45,360 nucleotides of DNA from Frankiales bacterium. GTDB taxonomy: Bacteria > Actinomycetota > Actinomycetes > Mycobacteriales > SCTD01. The stretch covers positions 1-45,360 of the forward strand of contig JAODND010000008.1 of NCBI GenBank assembly GCA_025465465.1, read 5' to 3'. The notes beneath the pieces were generated by a model, which was not told the origin of the DNA, searched no databases, and saw only the letters and a list, made by a program, of their open reading frames with translations. This document shows, one piece after another, positions 34,522 to 43,199 of the stretch; the stretch's first letter is position 1; each line of letters opens with the position of its first letter. Both the position numbers and the translations under genes were made by a program.

Positions 34522-35931
34522 TCAAGCAACGACGAGGAACCCCTGCGTGACGAGCCGGGTGACCACCGGAGTGATCTGCGCCACGGCGTCGTCGGGATCG
34601 AGGCCCGTCGAGGCCGCCAGGACCGCGACGAGCGCCCCCATCGGCACCCGACCGTCGCACGCGGCGAGCAGCGCCCCGCCATAGGGGTCGAGCACGCCGT
34701 TCCAGCGCAGCCCGGCCTCCTGCTGCAGCCAACGGGCGTCCACCGACCATCCCTCGGGACCACGGGACGACACCTCGTGCAGGGCGACGTCCTCGCGCAA
34801 CCGGAACCGCTGTGCCATCAGGTCGCCGCCCAGCACGGAGCGACGCCCGAAGTGGGCGACCACCTCCTCACCCCAGGTCGCCGCCATGGGCTGGTCGACC
34901 ACGTCGAGCCGGACCTCGGGCGACAGGCCGTCGGTACGCCGGTGCAGCGCGACGATGCCGAAGGCCACCGCCTCGACGCCGGCGAGAGCGGCGAGCCACT
35001 CGTCGTACAGGCTGTCGAAGGCCGGCTCGTCGGTGTCGCGCAGCCACGCTGTCACGTAGTCCTCAGGAGCGGCGAGCTCGCGCTGCACGACCCAGCCGTC
35101 GCAGCCCGTGCCCTCGAACCAGGACCTGACCCGGTCGTCGCCGCTCTCGCCGTCGAGGTGCAGCCAGTTGACCAGGAGCACGCCGTGGCCGCCCGGCGCG
35201 AGCAGAGCGGGCAGCTCCTGGACCAGCCGGCGGGACACCTCGTCGCCCTCGAGGCCCGCGTCGCGGTAGGTGTAGCGGCGGCCCGGCCCGATCACGAAGG
35301 GTGGGTTGCTGACCACCAGGTCGAACTGCTCGCCCGCGACCGGCTCCAGCAGGTCGCCGGTGCGCACCTCGAGCTCGACGCCGTTGAGCAGTGCCGCCAG
35401 CCGCGCGAGAGCCGTCGCCCGCGGGTTGCTGTCGGTCGCGACGACCTCGCGGCTGTGGTCCTCGGCGAGCAGTGCCTGCACGCCGGCACCGCAGCCCACA
35501 TCGAGCGTCCGGCCCACGAGCTGCCGTGGTGTCGCCGCCGCCAGCGTCATGCTCGCCGCACCCACCCCGAGCACCTGCTCCCTCTCGACCGACGCCCCGG
35601 CGTGGCCGGGATCGTGCGGCACCACCACGTCGGTGTCGGCGAGCGGGACGGCCTGCAGGCGCACCCGCGCCCCGCCGTCCGGACCGACCCAGGCCGGCGG
35701 GAGCACGCCGTCCTCGACAGGACCGCCCACCACCAGGGCCCGGACGAGCAGGGCCAGGGGGTCGCGGCCCGCCGAACGCCGGACCAGCGGGGCGTACTCA
35801 CCGCGATCGAGGTGCTCGCGGTAGCCAGGGCCGAGCAGCTCGTCGAGCGCGGCCGCGGACCAGCCCGCCTCGCCGAGCGCATCACGGACCCGCGCAGCGT
35901 CTGCGAGCAGGAGCGAGGGGTCGGGCAGCAC
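34522..35931 (-). CDS. SAM-dependent methyltransferase with NPPF motif (DUF7059-type N-terminus)
   Basis: 469 residues. The N-terminal domain (1-130) resembles that of an actinobacterial family before the methyltransferase fold. The fold itself has GRTLDVGCGAGVQALL (motif I), VVATDSNPRATALARLAALL and DLVVSNPPFVIG (motif IV). NPPF is typical of enzymes that methylate N atoms of bases or glutamine in RNA, DNA or protein, such as RsmC, RlmG and PrmC. The C-terminal part (WLQQEAGLRWNGVLDPYGG) is unusual. The start is GTG 35931, 10 bp after the hppA stop, so it is probably co-transcribed with hppA. The substrate is unknown. Confidence 0.82.
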   Translation of the reverse strand: MLPDPSLLLADAARVRDALGEAGWSAAALDELLGPGYREHLDRGEYAPLVRRSAGRDPLALLVRALVVGGPVEDGVLPPAWVGPDGGARVRLQAVPLADTDVVVPHDPGHAGASVEREQVLGVGAASMTLAAATPRQLVGRTLDVGCGAGVQALLAEDHSREVVATDSNPRATALARLAALLNGVELEVRTGDLLEPVAGEQFDLVVSNPPFVIGPGRRYTYRDAGLEGDEVSRRLVQELPALLAPGGHGVLLVNWLHLDGESGDDRVRSWFEGTGCDGWVVQRELAAPEDYVTAWLRDTDEPAFDSLYDEWLAALAGVEAVAFGIVALHRRTDGLSPEVRLDVVDQPMAATWGEEVVAHFGRRSVLGGDLMAQRFRLREDVALHEVSSRGPEGWSVDARWLQQEAGLRWNGVLDPYGGALLAACDGRVPMGALVAVLAASTGLDPDDAVAQITPVVTRLVTQGFLVVA

Positions 35932-35941
35932 GTCAGACGCG

Positions 35942-38233
35942 CTAGACGGTGGCCGTCTCCTGCACGTCCGCGGCGACGGACATGCTGCGGCGGTTGCTGA
36001 CCGTGACCGCGATCACGATGCCCGCGATCGCGATGACCGCGATCAGCGCGCGGATGCCCTTGTTCTCGTGGTCGCCGATGCCGTATTTCACGACCGTCGG
36101 GGCGATCAGGAGCGCCACCAGGTTCATGACCTTGAGCAGCGGGTTGAGGGCCGGGCCGGCGGTGTCCTTGAACGGGTCACCGATGGTGTCGCCGATGATC
36201 GTCGCCTCGTGCGCCGGGGAACCCTTGCCGCCGTGCGTGCCGTCCTCGACCAGCTTCTTGGCGTTGTCCCACGCACCACCTGAGTTGGCGAGGAACACCG
36301 CCATGAGCACACCCGCGGCGATGGCGCCGGCCAGGAAGGCGCCCAGCGGCTGGTAGCCGAGGGCGAAGCCGACGGCGATCGGGCTCAGGACGGCGAGCAG
36401 GCCGGGTGTGGTCAGCTCGCGCAGCGAGTCCTTGGTGCAGATGTCGACGACGCGGGCGTAGTCGGGCTTCTCGGTGTAGTCCATGATGCCGGGCTTCGTC
36501 CGGAACTGCTCGCGCACCTCGAACACGACCCGACCGGCGGCACGCGACACCGCGTTGATGGCGAGGCCCGAGAACAGGAAGACGACCGCCGCGCCGATGA
36601 TCAGGCCGAACAGCAGGTTCGGCTTGTCGATCGACAGGTTGAACACATACGCGTGGCCCTGGGGCAGGTTCTTGCCGGCCGTGGCCAGCGCCAGCTCGAC
36701 CTGCGTGCGGAAGGACCCGAACAGCGCCGTCGCGGCGAGCACCGCGGTCGCAATGGCGATGCCCTTGGTGATGGCCTTCGTGGTGTTGCCGACCGCGTCG
36801 AGCTGGGTCAGGACGATGGCGCCCTCGGGGCCGACCTCGCCGGACATCTCCGCGACGCCCTGGGCGTTGTCGGAGATCGGGCCGAAGGTGTCCATCGCCA
36901 CGATGACACCGACGGTGGTCAGCAGGCCGGTGCCGGCGAGGGCCACGGCGAACAGCGACAGCAGCGCCACGCCGGAGCCGAGCAGGAACGCCGCATAGAC
37001 GGCGCCACCGATGAGGATCGCGGAGTAGACGGCCGACTCCAGGCCGACCGAGATGCCGGCGAGTACGACGGTCGCGGGACCGGTGAGCGAGCTCTTGCCG
37101 ATCTCGCGGACCGGCTTGCGGTCGGTCTCCGTGAAGTAGCCGGTGAGGACCTGGATCACCGCGGCGAGCACGATGCCGATGACCACGGCCCCGAGTGCGA
37201 ACAGCCGCGGATCCCCGCCGAGCTTGGCGATCGAGCTGTCCAGGCCGTGCCAGTCCGAGTCCTGGTAGGACGACGGCAGGTAGGCGTAGACCGCCGCGGC
37301 GACGAGCGCGGCAGCGACGACGGCACTGATGAAGAACCCACGGTTGATCGCGGTGAGGCCGTTCTTGTCACCGTCGCGCGGGGCTGTGGCGTAGATGCCG
37401 ACCAAGGCCGTGAGGACGCCGATGGCGGGGATGATCAGCGGCAGGACCAGGCCGTGCGAACCGAAGGCGGCCTGGCCGAGGATGAGCGCGGCGACGAGCG
37501 TCACGGCGTAGGACTCGAAGAGGTCGGCCGCCATGCCGGCGCAGTCACCGACGTTGTCACCGACGTTGTCAGCGATGGTGGCCGCGTTGCGCGGGTCGTC
37601 CTCGGGGATGCCCTGCTCGACCTTGCCGACCAGGTCGGCGCCGACGTCGGCGGCCTTGGTGAAGATGCCCCCGCCGACACGCATGAACATCGCGAGCAGC
37701 GCGCCACCGAAGCCGAAGCCCTCGAGAACCTCAGGGGCGTTCTCGTTGAAGATCAGCAGTACGAGCGTGGCACCGAGGAGGCCGAGGCCGACCGTGAACA
37801 TGCCGACGACGCCACCGGACCGGAAGGCGATCCGCAGGGCCGGCTTGGTGCCGACCGTGTTGGCGGCGTGCGCGACCCTCACGTTTGCGCGCGTGGCGAG
37901 TGTCATCCCGACGAAACCGACCAGAGCCGAGAAGGCGGCCCCGACCAGGAAGAACACCGAGCGACCCACCCGGACCGAGGTGTCCCCGGGGAGCAGGAAC
38001 AGCAGTCCGAACACCAGCACCGCAAAGATGGCGAGAGTGCGGAACTGGCGGTTGAGGTAGGCCGCGGCCCCCTCCTGCACAGCCCGGCTGATCTCGCGCA
38101 TCTTCTCGGGGCCCTGTTCGGCCGCCAGCACCTCGCGGGCGAACAGCCCAGCGAAGCCGAGGGCGACGAGCGCCACGACAAGGATGATGTAGAGCAGCGG
38201 CCGGTCTCCGGTCGCGTACTGCACTGCGGACAC
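35942..38233 (-). CDS. hppA: Proton-translocating membrane pyrophosphatase (K+-independent type)
   Basis: Integral membrane pump that uses pyrophosphate hydrolysis to move H+ out of the cytoplasm. 763 residues with about 16 membrane spans. Signatures are the pyrophosphate-binding DVGADLVGKVE, IPEDDPRNAATIADNVGDNVGDCAG, DNAQGVAEMSG and the C-terminal DTIGDPFKDTAGPALNPL. GNTTKAITKG has Lys486 where K+-dependent enzymes have Ala, the known mark of the K+-independent, H+-pumping class. The GTG start follows an excellent AGGAGG. An upstream hairpin lies 19 bp before the start. It complements the soluble Ppa at 20790. Confidence 0.96.
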   Translation of the reverse strand: MSAVQYATGDRPLLYIILVVALVALGFAGLFAREVLAAEQGPEKMREISRAVQEGAAAYLNRQFRTLAIFAVLVFGLLFLLPGDTSVRVGRSVFFLVGAAFSALVGFVGMTLATRANVRVAHAANTVGTKPALRIAFRSGGVVGMFTVGLGLLGATLVLLIFNENAPEVLEGFGFGGALLAMFMRVGGGIFTKAADVGADLVGKVEQGIPEDDPRNAATIADNVGDNVGDCAGMAADLFESYAVTLVAALILGQAAFGSHGLVLPLIIPAIGVLTALVGIYATAPRDGDKNGLTAINRGFFISAVVAAALVAAAVYAYLPSSYQDSDWHGLDSSIAKLGGDPRLFALGAVVIGIVLAAVIQVLTGYFTETDRKPVREIGKSSLTGPATVVLAGISVGLESAVYSAILIGGAVYAAFLLGSGVALLSLFAVALAGTGLLTTVGVIVAMDTFGPISDNAQGVAEMSGEVGPEGAIVLTQLDAVGNTTKAITKGIAIATAVLAATALFGSFRTQVELALATAGKNLPQGHAYVFNLSIDKPNLLFGLIIGAAVVFLFSGLAINAVSRAAGRVVFEVREQFRTKPGIMDYTEKPDYARVVDICTKDSLRELTTPGLLAVLSPIAVGFALGYQPLGAFLAGAIAAGVLMAVFLANSGGAWDNAKKLVEDGTHGGKGSPAHEATIIGDTIGDPFKDTAGPALNPLLKVMNLVALLIAPTVVKYGIGDHENKGIRALIAVIAIAGIVIAVTVSNRRSMSVAADVQETATV

Positions 38234-38251
38234 TCGTCCTCCTGTGTAGGT

Positions 38252-38269
38252 GCGGGCGACGGTGCCCGC
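38252..38269 (-). terminator. Hairpin between the BldG-partner gene and hppA
   Basis: GCGGGC and GCCCGC pair around a 6-nt loop in the 100-bp gap before hppA. It may end the upstream transcript or structure the hppA leader, since it lies just before the ribosome binding site. Confidence 0.35.
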
Positions 38270-38333
38270 GGGTCACCCGTTTTGCACACGAGCGACCGAG
38301 CGACGGCAGGTTACAGGCCAGCTGTGGCGGGCC

Positions 38334-38756
38334 TCACACCGACCTGGGCGGGAGCGGCCAGCGCAGCCGGACCGTGGTGCCCGTGGCCGTGGCCGCGATG
38401 TCGATGTCGTCGACGAGCCCGCCGAGCACCGCGAGAGACACCCGCGGGTCCACCTCATCGCCCTCGAAGAGCGCCGCCAGGTCGCCGTCCTCGGAGGGCG
38501 GCCCCTGCGGGCCCTGGTCGATGACCTCGACCGTGAGCCCGGTCGAGTCCTCGCGCAGCAGGACGCGCACCGGGACGTCTGGGGCATGGGCGGCATGCAG
38601 GGCCACGGCCCGCGAGCACGCCTCACCGAGCGCCCAGCGGAGCTCGTCGACGAGCTCGTCGGGCAGCCCTGCGCGACGCGCGGCGGCGACGCCGACCAGG
38701 CGGGCGGTGCGAACGTGGTGCGGCTGCGGGGAGAGCTGCAGCTCGACAGTGGCCAA
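38334..38756 (-). CDS. RsbW/SpoIIAB-like ATPase-fold anti-sigma factor, N-box altered
   Basis: 140 residues of the HATPase_c fold (GHKL). The helix ELRWALGEACSRAVALHAAH is the N-box helix, but Arg49 sits where RsbW and SpoIIAB have the Mg-binding Asn of EACTNA. The VIDQGPQG segment (Asp80) matches the G1 box only loosely, and the usual G2 glycines are not clear. It lies 4 bp after the BldG-like gene, and this order matches the bldG-orf3 (apgA) pair of Streptomyces as I recall. Anti-sigma binding may persist while kinase activity is doubtful. Both points are inference. Confidence 0.85.
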   Translation of the reverse strand: MATVELQLSPQPHHVRTARLVGVAAARRAGLPDELVDELRWALGEACSRAVALHAAHAPDVPVRVLLREDSTGLTVEVIDQGPQGPPSEDGDLAALFEGDEVDPRVSLAVLGGLVDDIDIAATATGTTVRLRWPLPPRSV

Positions 38757-38760
38757 CAGC

Positions 38761-39102
38761 TCAGTCGGTGGCCGCGACGGCCTCGTCGACGCTGGCGTGG
38801 ATGGGGAACACCTTGGTGAGCCCGGTGATCCGGAAGATCTTCAGGATGCGCTCCTGCGTGCAGACCAGGCGCAGGCTGCCCTCGTGGGCACGGACCCGCT
38901 TGAGACCGCCGACGAGGACGCCGAGACCGGTGGAGTCGAGGAACTCGACCGCCTCCATGTCGACGACCAGGTGGTAGTTGCCGGCGCTGACCAGGTCGAT
39001 GAGCTTCTCGCGCAGCTTGGGCGCCGTGTAGACGTCGATCTCGCCACCGACCACGACGACCGTGCGGTCGCCCTCGGTGCGGTCTTCCAGAGACAGGTCC
39101 AC
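38761..39102 (-). CDS. bldG: BldG-like anti-sigma factor antagonist (STAS domain)
   Basis: 113-residue single STAS domain. [14 protein letters not shown] holds the phosphorylatable Ser57, at the position reported for BldG in Streptomyces coelicolor, and the length is the same. Such proteins, when unphosphorylated, bind an anti-sigma kinase and free its sigma factor; BldG controls development and antibiotic production in Streptomyces. Neighbours fit: the anti-sigma partner downstream and a DECH helicase divergent upstream. The bldG symbol rests on remembered synteny and residue match; this organism's developmental biology is unknown. The 145 bp to the divergent helicase hold the promoter; no clear elements can be named. 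Confidence 0.88.
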   Translation of the reverse strand: MDLSLEDRTEGDRTVVVVGGEIDVYTAPKLREKLIDLVSAGNYHLVVDMEAVEFLDSTGLGVLVGGLKRVRAHEGSLRLVCTQERILKIFRITGLTKVFPIHASVDEAVAATD

Positions 39103-39247
39103 GGCGTGCTCCTCCAGGTCGTTGCATGACGGCGTGAGATCGATCGAGCGACCCCGTACCCGTCGCCACCACGATCTAACCCCCTCGCCACCCCGGGTGC
39201 CAGGTCACGGACCGGACCCGCACGAGTCGCGCGAGGATGGACCGGCC

Positions 39248-41545
39248 ATGACGTCGAAATCGCTGGACTCGCTGCTGCACCGGCTGCTGCTCGATCCGAC
39301 CCGCCGCGAGCGCGTCACCCATGTGGAGCAGGTCCCGGCCCGCGCGGGCCGGCGGGCGGACTGGCCGGTCTGGGTGCCGCCGCTGTTGGTCGATCGCCTC
39401 GCGCTGCAGGGGGTGCCGGCTCCTTGGGAGCACCAGGTCCAGGCAGCAGACCTCGCCCGTGGCGGCGATTCCGTGGTCATCGCGACGGGCACCGCGTCGG
39501 GGAAGTCCCTCGCCTACCTGCTGCCGGTGCTCGCAGCGCTCCTCGAGGACGACAAGGCGACCGGGCTCTACCTGTCCCCGACCAAGGCGCTGGCCACGGA
39601 CCAGCTGCGGGCGGTGCGGGCCCTCAACCTGACCCAGGTGCGGGCGGCGACCTTCGACGGCGACACCTCCTTCGAGGATCGCGACTGGGTGCGCCGCTTC
39701 GGCACCTTCGTGCTCACCAACCCGGACATGCTGCATCGGTCGCTGCTGCCGCGGCACGCCGACTTCAGCCGCTTCCTTCGCGGCCTGCGCTATGTCGTCG
39801 TCGACGAGTGCCACACCTACCGCGGCGTGTTCGGCAGTCACGTCTCGCAGGTCCTCCGGCGGCTGCGGCGGGTCTGCACCCGTTATGGCGCCTCCCCGGT
39901 CTTCCTGCTCGCGTCCGCGACGGTGAGCGAGCCCGAGGTGTCCGCGTCCCGGCTGGTGGGCCTACCCGTCATCCCGGTCGCCGACGACGCGTCGCCACGC
40001 GGCACCACGGAGTTCGCGCTGTGGGAGCCGCCACTGCAAAAGGACTACAGCGGCGAGCACGGCGCACCGGTGCGCCGGTCCGCGACAGCAGAGACCGGCG
40101 ACCTGCTCGCCGACCTCGTGGTCGAGGGGGCCCGCACGATCGCCTTCGTACGGTCGCGGCGCGGCGCGGAGGCCGTCGCGATGAATGCGCGACGTGCAGT
40201 CGTGGAGGTCGAACCCGCCCTCGGGGCGCGGATCGCCGCCTATCGTTCCGGCTATCTCCCCGAGGAGCGCAGGGAGCTCGAGAAGCGCTTGCAGTCAGGC
40301 GATCTGCTCGGTGTCGCCGCGACCAACGCCCTCGAGCTCGGGGTCGATGTCGCAGGCCTGGACGCTGTGATCCTGAGCGGTTGGCCGGGCACCGTGGCGT
40401 CGGTCTGGCAGCAGGCAGGGCGTGCCGGCCGAGCCGGCCAGGGGGCGCTCGCGGTCTTCGTCGCGCGGGACGACCCGCTGGACACCTACCTGGTGCACCA
40501 TCCCGAGGCGCTGTTCGGCCGACCCGTCGAGACGACGGTGCTCGACCCGACGAACCCCTACGTCCTCGGCCCGCACCTGTGCTGCGCCGCAGCCGAGCTG
40601 CCACTCACCGACGCCGACCTGCCGCTGTTCCCGGGCGCCGAGGACGTGCTCCCCGACCTCGTCCGTCGCGGGCTGCTGCGGCACCGGCCCAAGGGCTGGT
40701 TCTGGACGTCGCGCGAGCGTCCGGATGCCGACCTGCGGGGTGCAGGCGGCCCCCCGGTCCGGCTGGTCGAATCCGCGACCGGCCGGTTGCTGGGCACTGT
40801 CGACAGCAGCTCCGCTCACTCCCAGGCGCACACGGGTGCGGTCTACCTGCACCAGGGCGAGGCGTACGTCGTGGAGCTGCTCGATCTCGACGAGGCAGTC
40901 GCTTTCGTCCGGGCCGACGACCCGGACTACAGCACCTCCGCCCGCGACATCACCGACATCCGCATCGCCGAGACCATCCGGACCAGCACCTTCGCCGGTG
41001 TCACGCTCTCCTTCGGCACGGTCGACGTCACGCACCAGGTCGTCGCCTACCTCAAGAAGCGGCTGGGCTCGGGCGAGGTGCTCGGCGAGGAGCCGCTCGA
41101 CCTGCCCGCCAGGCAGCTCCGGACCAAGGCCGTCTGGTACACGGTCTCGGCCGAGCTGCTGTCCTCGGTCGGGCTCGAGTGGGCAGACGTGCCCGGTGCC
41201 GCCCACGCGGCCGAGCACGCGGCCATCGGGCTGCTCCCGCTCTTTGCGACCTGCGACCGCTGGGACATCGGCGGGGTGTCGACGGCCCTGCACGAGGACA
41301 CCGGGCTGGCGACCGTCTTCGTCTATGACGGGCACCCCGGCGGGGCCGGCTTCGCGGAGCGTGGTCATGCCCGGGCACCCGCGTGGCTGCGCGCGACCCA
41401 GGAGGCGATCGCCGCCTGCGAGTGCGCATCCGGCTGTCCCTCGTGCGTGCAGTCCCCGAAATGCGGGAACGGCAACGAGCCGCTCGACAAGGACGGAGCC
41501 GTGCGCTTGCTGGACGTCGTGCTTGCGAGTGGGCTGGGCGGGTAG
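39248..41545 (+). CDS. DECH-box helicase with MrfA-type zinc-binding C-terminus
   Basis: 765-residue superfamily 2 helicase (the helicase/secretion neighbourhood family). It has Walker A ATGTASGKS (Lys86), motif II VVVDECH (DECH at 186-189 instead of DEAH), motif III LLASATVSEP, and helicase C motifs NALELGVDVAGLDAVIL and QQAGRAGRAG. The C-terminal half carries the MrfA zinc-binding (DUF1998) domain, with Cys724, 726, 730, 733 and 739 in CECASGCPSCVQSPKC. In Bacillus, MrfA repairs mitomycin C damage; a repair role here is plausible. The start is ATG 39248 after a GC-rich leader; the frame continues upstream into bldG, but that part is noncoding in character. It is divergent from bldG. Confidence 0.93.
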   Translation: MTSKSLDSLLHRLLLDPTRRERVTHVEQVPARAGRRADWPVWVPPLLVDRLALQGVPAPWEHQVQAADLARGGDSVVIATGTASGKSLAYLLPVLAALLEDDKATGLYLSPTKALATDQLRAVRALNLTQVRAATFDGDTSFEDRDWVRRFGTFVLTNPDMLHRSLLPRHADFSRFLRGLRYVVVDECHTYRGVFGSHVSQVLRRLRRVCTRYGASPVFLLASATVSEPEVSASRLVGLPVIPVADDASPRGTTEFALWEPPLQKDYSGEHGAPVRRSATAETGDLLADLVVEGARTIAFVRSRRGAEAVAMNARRAVVEVEPALGARIAAYRSGYLPEERRELEKRLQSGDLLGVAATNALELGVDVAGLDAVILSGWPGTVASVWQQAGRAGRAGQGALAVFVARDDPLDTYLVHHPEALFGRPVETTVLDPTNPYVLGPHLCCAAAELPLTDADLPLFPGAEDVLPDLVRRGLLRHRPKGWFWTSRERPDADLRGAGGPPVRLVESATGRLLGTVDSSSAHSQAHTGAVYLHQGEAYVVELLDLDEAVAFVRADDPDYSTSARDITDIRIAETIRTSTFAGVTLSFGTVDVTHQVVAYLKKRLGSGEVLGEEPLDLPARQLRTKAVWYTVSAELLSSVGLEWADVPGAAHAAEHAAIGLLPLFATCDRWDIGGVSTALHEDTGLATVFVYDGHPGGAGFAERGHARAPAWLRATQEAIAACECASGCPSCVQSPKCGNGNEPLDKDGAVRLLDVVLASGLGG

Positions 41546-41578
41546 GCCAGAGGAAAACCCGCCCCCTCGGAGGTCAGG

Positions 41579-41959
41579 ATGCTCCCCCTCGGTCTGCTGC
41601 TCGTCGTCGCCGCCGGTGTCGTCGGCGTCGGCGTCGTGCTCGACAACACCGACGCCGTCTCGGTGTCCGCGTTCGGCACGACGGTCGACACGACGACCGC
41701 CGGAGTCTTCCTCGCTGGTGCTGTCGCCGGTCTCGCGCTGATGCTCGGCCTCGCGATGATGTCGGTCGGCGCCCGCCGTCGGCGTGCCAAGCGCCGTGCC
41801 GCCAAGGCCCAGGTGCGGGAGGCGCGCACCGAGGCCGACGTGCTGGCGGAGGAGAACGCGCGGCTGCGCGCGCAGGTCGCCGACAGCACGGTCATCGACT
41901 CCAGTGACCCCTACCCGACGGCGACCGAGGACTCGTCGGGGCGGCACGCCAACCGCTAG
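41579..41959 (+). CDS. Small membrane protein with coiled-coil tail, unknown
   Basis: 126 residues. Two hydrophobic segments lie at about 3-21 (PLGLLLVVAAGVVGVGVVL) and 42-63 (GVFLAGAVAGLALMLGLAMM), then a basic stretch (RRRRAKRRAAK), an acidic-basic coiled-coil region (REARTEADVLAEENARLRA) and a polar tail. The plan resembles LapA-like membrane proteins, but similarity is weak. The ribosome binding site GGAGG is 5 bp from the ATG. It is 33 bp downstream of the helicase and probably co-transcribed. Confidence 0.75.
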   Translation: MLPLGLLLVVAAGVVGVGVVLDNTDAVSVSAFGTTVDTTTAGVFLAGAVAGLALMLGLAMMSVGARRRRAKRRAAKAQVREARTEADVLAEENARLRAQVADSTVIDSSDPYPTATEDSSGRHANR

Positions 41960-41963
41960 TTGG

Positions 41964-43199
41964 CTAGTCCTCGACGTGCGTGCCGATCCAGCGGCGCAGA
42001 TGCGCCGCGCTCATGATGAGGATCAGCGCGAAGGCCAGGCACTCGGCGAGCTTGGCCGTGTCGATGCCGGTGACCGACGCGATCGGGCTCAGGATGCCGC
42101 TGCTGTGACTGACGGGCGCGCTCTGCGGTGCGTTCTTGTAGGGCAGAGTCGGCGCGTAGGTGCCGTTGGGCACGGCGGCCTCGCCCGGCAGGCTGACGGT
42201 GGTGCTCGGCAGCGGCGGCAGCTTCGGGATGCCCAGGCTCGCCGAGAAGTGGTCGAAGTTCAGGGCGACCGCGCGGCGCTGGAAGTTGGGGTCCAGCGTC
42301 GGCAGGGTCGCCGGAGCGGCCGACGTCGTGCCACCCGTCGTGGCGTTGCTGGCGCCACCCGTCGAGCTGCCGCCGGAGGTGCTGGAGCCGCCGGTGGTGG
42401 AGCCACCCGTCGTACCGCCCGCACTTCCCGTCGTGCCGCCCGTGCTCGAGCCGCCGCCGGTGCTGCCGCCCGAGGCCGGCGCGGGCGTCGGTGAGGGGCG
42501 CGGCGGGGTGGGTGTGGTGAGCGTCGCGGACCGCGTGGCCGTCTGGCCCGACTCCACCGCGGGGCAGGAGCTGGATGCGCAGCCGCCGTTGCGCGAGGCG
42601 CTCAGCCGGTAGCTGTAGGTGTAGGTGCCCGGCGTCGGGTTGTTGTAGTAGAGCGAGTAGTGGCAGGACGAGCCGCTGCAGGCGGAGTCAGGCGTGATCC
42701 CCGACAGCAGGACGGCACCGTTGCCGTCGTAGAGCGTGTAGCTCTGCAGGTCGCTCTCGGTGCCCTTGGTCCACGACAGGACGACGTCGTTGGGGTCGCC
42801 GTCCGTCGTCGAGACGGAGAAGTCGCTCGGGATCGCCGGGGCGAAGTTGCTGAAGAACGACCTGGTCTCGCCGTTGGAGACCTTGGCCGTCCAGGTCCCG
42901 TTGGGGTACTTCGACGGGTCGACCGGGTCGAGCGTCACCGTCTGGTTGTTGCCGGCGGTGAGGGACGTGCTGCTCGTCTTGCTCGCCGAGTAGCCAGCCG
43001 GACCGGTGAGCGAGACCGACGTGCCCTTGGCCGTCGTCGCCGCCTTCACCTGGAACGGGGACCCGGACAGCGTGGAGTTGTTGTCCGGCGTCGGGGAGGA
43101 GAACGAGCCGGAGGCGAGCGCCGCGCCGGCGGTGAGGCCGATGAGAGCGGGCGTCAGCAGGGCCGCCGCCCCGAGTGTGCAGGCCATCCGACGAATCAC
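41964..43199 (-). CDS. Secreted surface protein with Gly/Ser/Thr-rich linker and C-terminal membrane span
   Basis: 411 residues. A signal peptide (residues 1-29, cleavage predicted after ALA29) leads to an N-terminal domain of about 75 residues (PFQVKAATTAKGTSVSLTG, a CARDB/Ig-like look) and a fibronectin type III-like domain (FSVSTTDGDPNDVVLSWTKG, YSYRLSA). Next comes a low-complexity stretch of Gly, Ser and Thr (about 237-300), then a last segment with a C-terminal membrane helix (about 385-402) and the tail RRWIGTHVED. Cys pairs in DSACSGSSC and GGCASSSC could be disulfides. No LPXTG-type motif was found. The GTG start overlaps the sortase stop (GTGA), so the two are translationally coupled. 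The function is unknown. Confidence 0.82.
   Translation of the reverse strand: MIRRMACTLGAAALLTPALIGLTAGAALASGSFSSPTPDNNSTLSGSPFQVKAATTAKGTSVSLTGPAGYSASKTSSTSLTAGNNQTVTLDPVDPSKYPNGTWTAKVSNGETRSFFSNFAPAIPSDFSVSTTDGDPNDVVLSWTKGTESDLQSYTLYDGNGAVLLSGITPDSACSGSSCHYSLYYNNPTPGTYTYSYRLSASRNGGCASSSCPAVESGQTATRSATLTTPTPPRPSPTPAPASGGSTGGGSSTGGTTGSAGGTTGGSTTGGSSTSGGSSTGGASNATTGGTTSAAPATLPTLDPNFQRRAVALNFDHFSASLGIPKLPPLPSTTVSLPGEAAVPNGTYAPTLPYKNAPQSAPVSHSSGILSPIASVTGIDTAKLAECLAFALILIMSAAHLRRWIGTHVED

Noticed and set aside
36653..38524. 623-codon plus-strand frame opposite hppA
   Set aside because: Antisense shadow with Asp/Arg/Gly-rich translation and no domain.
40295..41947. 550-codon minus-strand frame opposite the helicase
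   Set aside because: Antisense shadow; the helicase frame carries the conserved motifs.
42310..42490. Repeat array or CRISPR in the surface protein gene
   Set aside because: The periodicity comes from Gly, Ser and Thr codons in a low-complexity linker; there are no regular repeats and spacers.
41964..43199. LPXTG-type motif in the surface protein (LPSTT, LPTLD segments)
   Set aside because: These lie far from the C-terminal helix and do not fit LPXTG or LAXTG.
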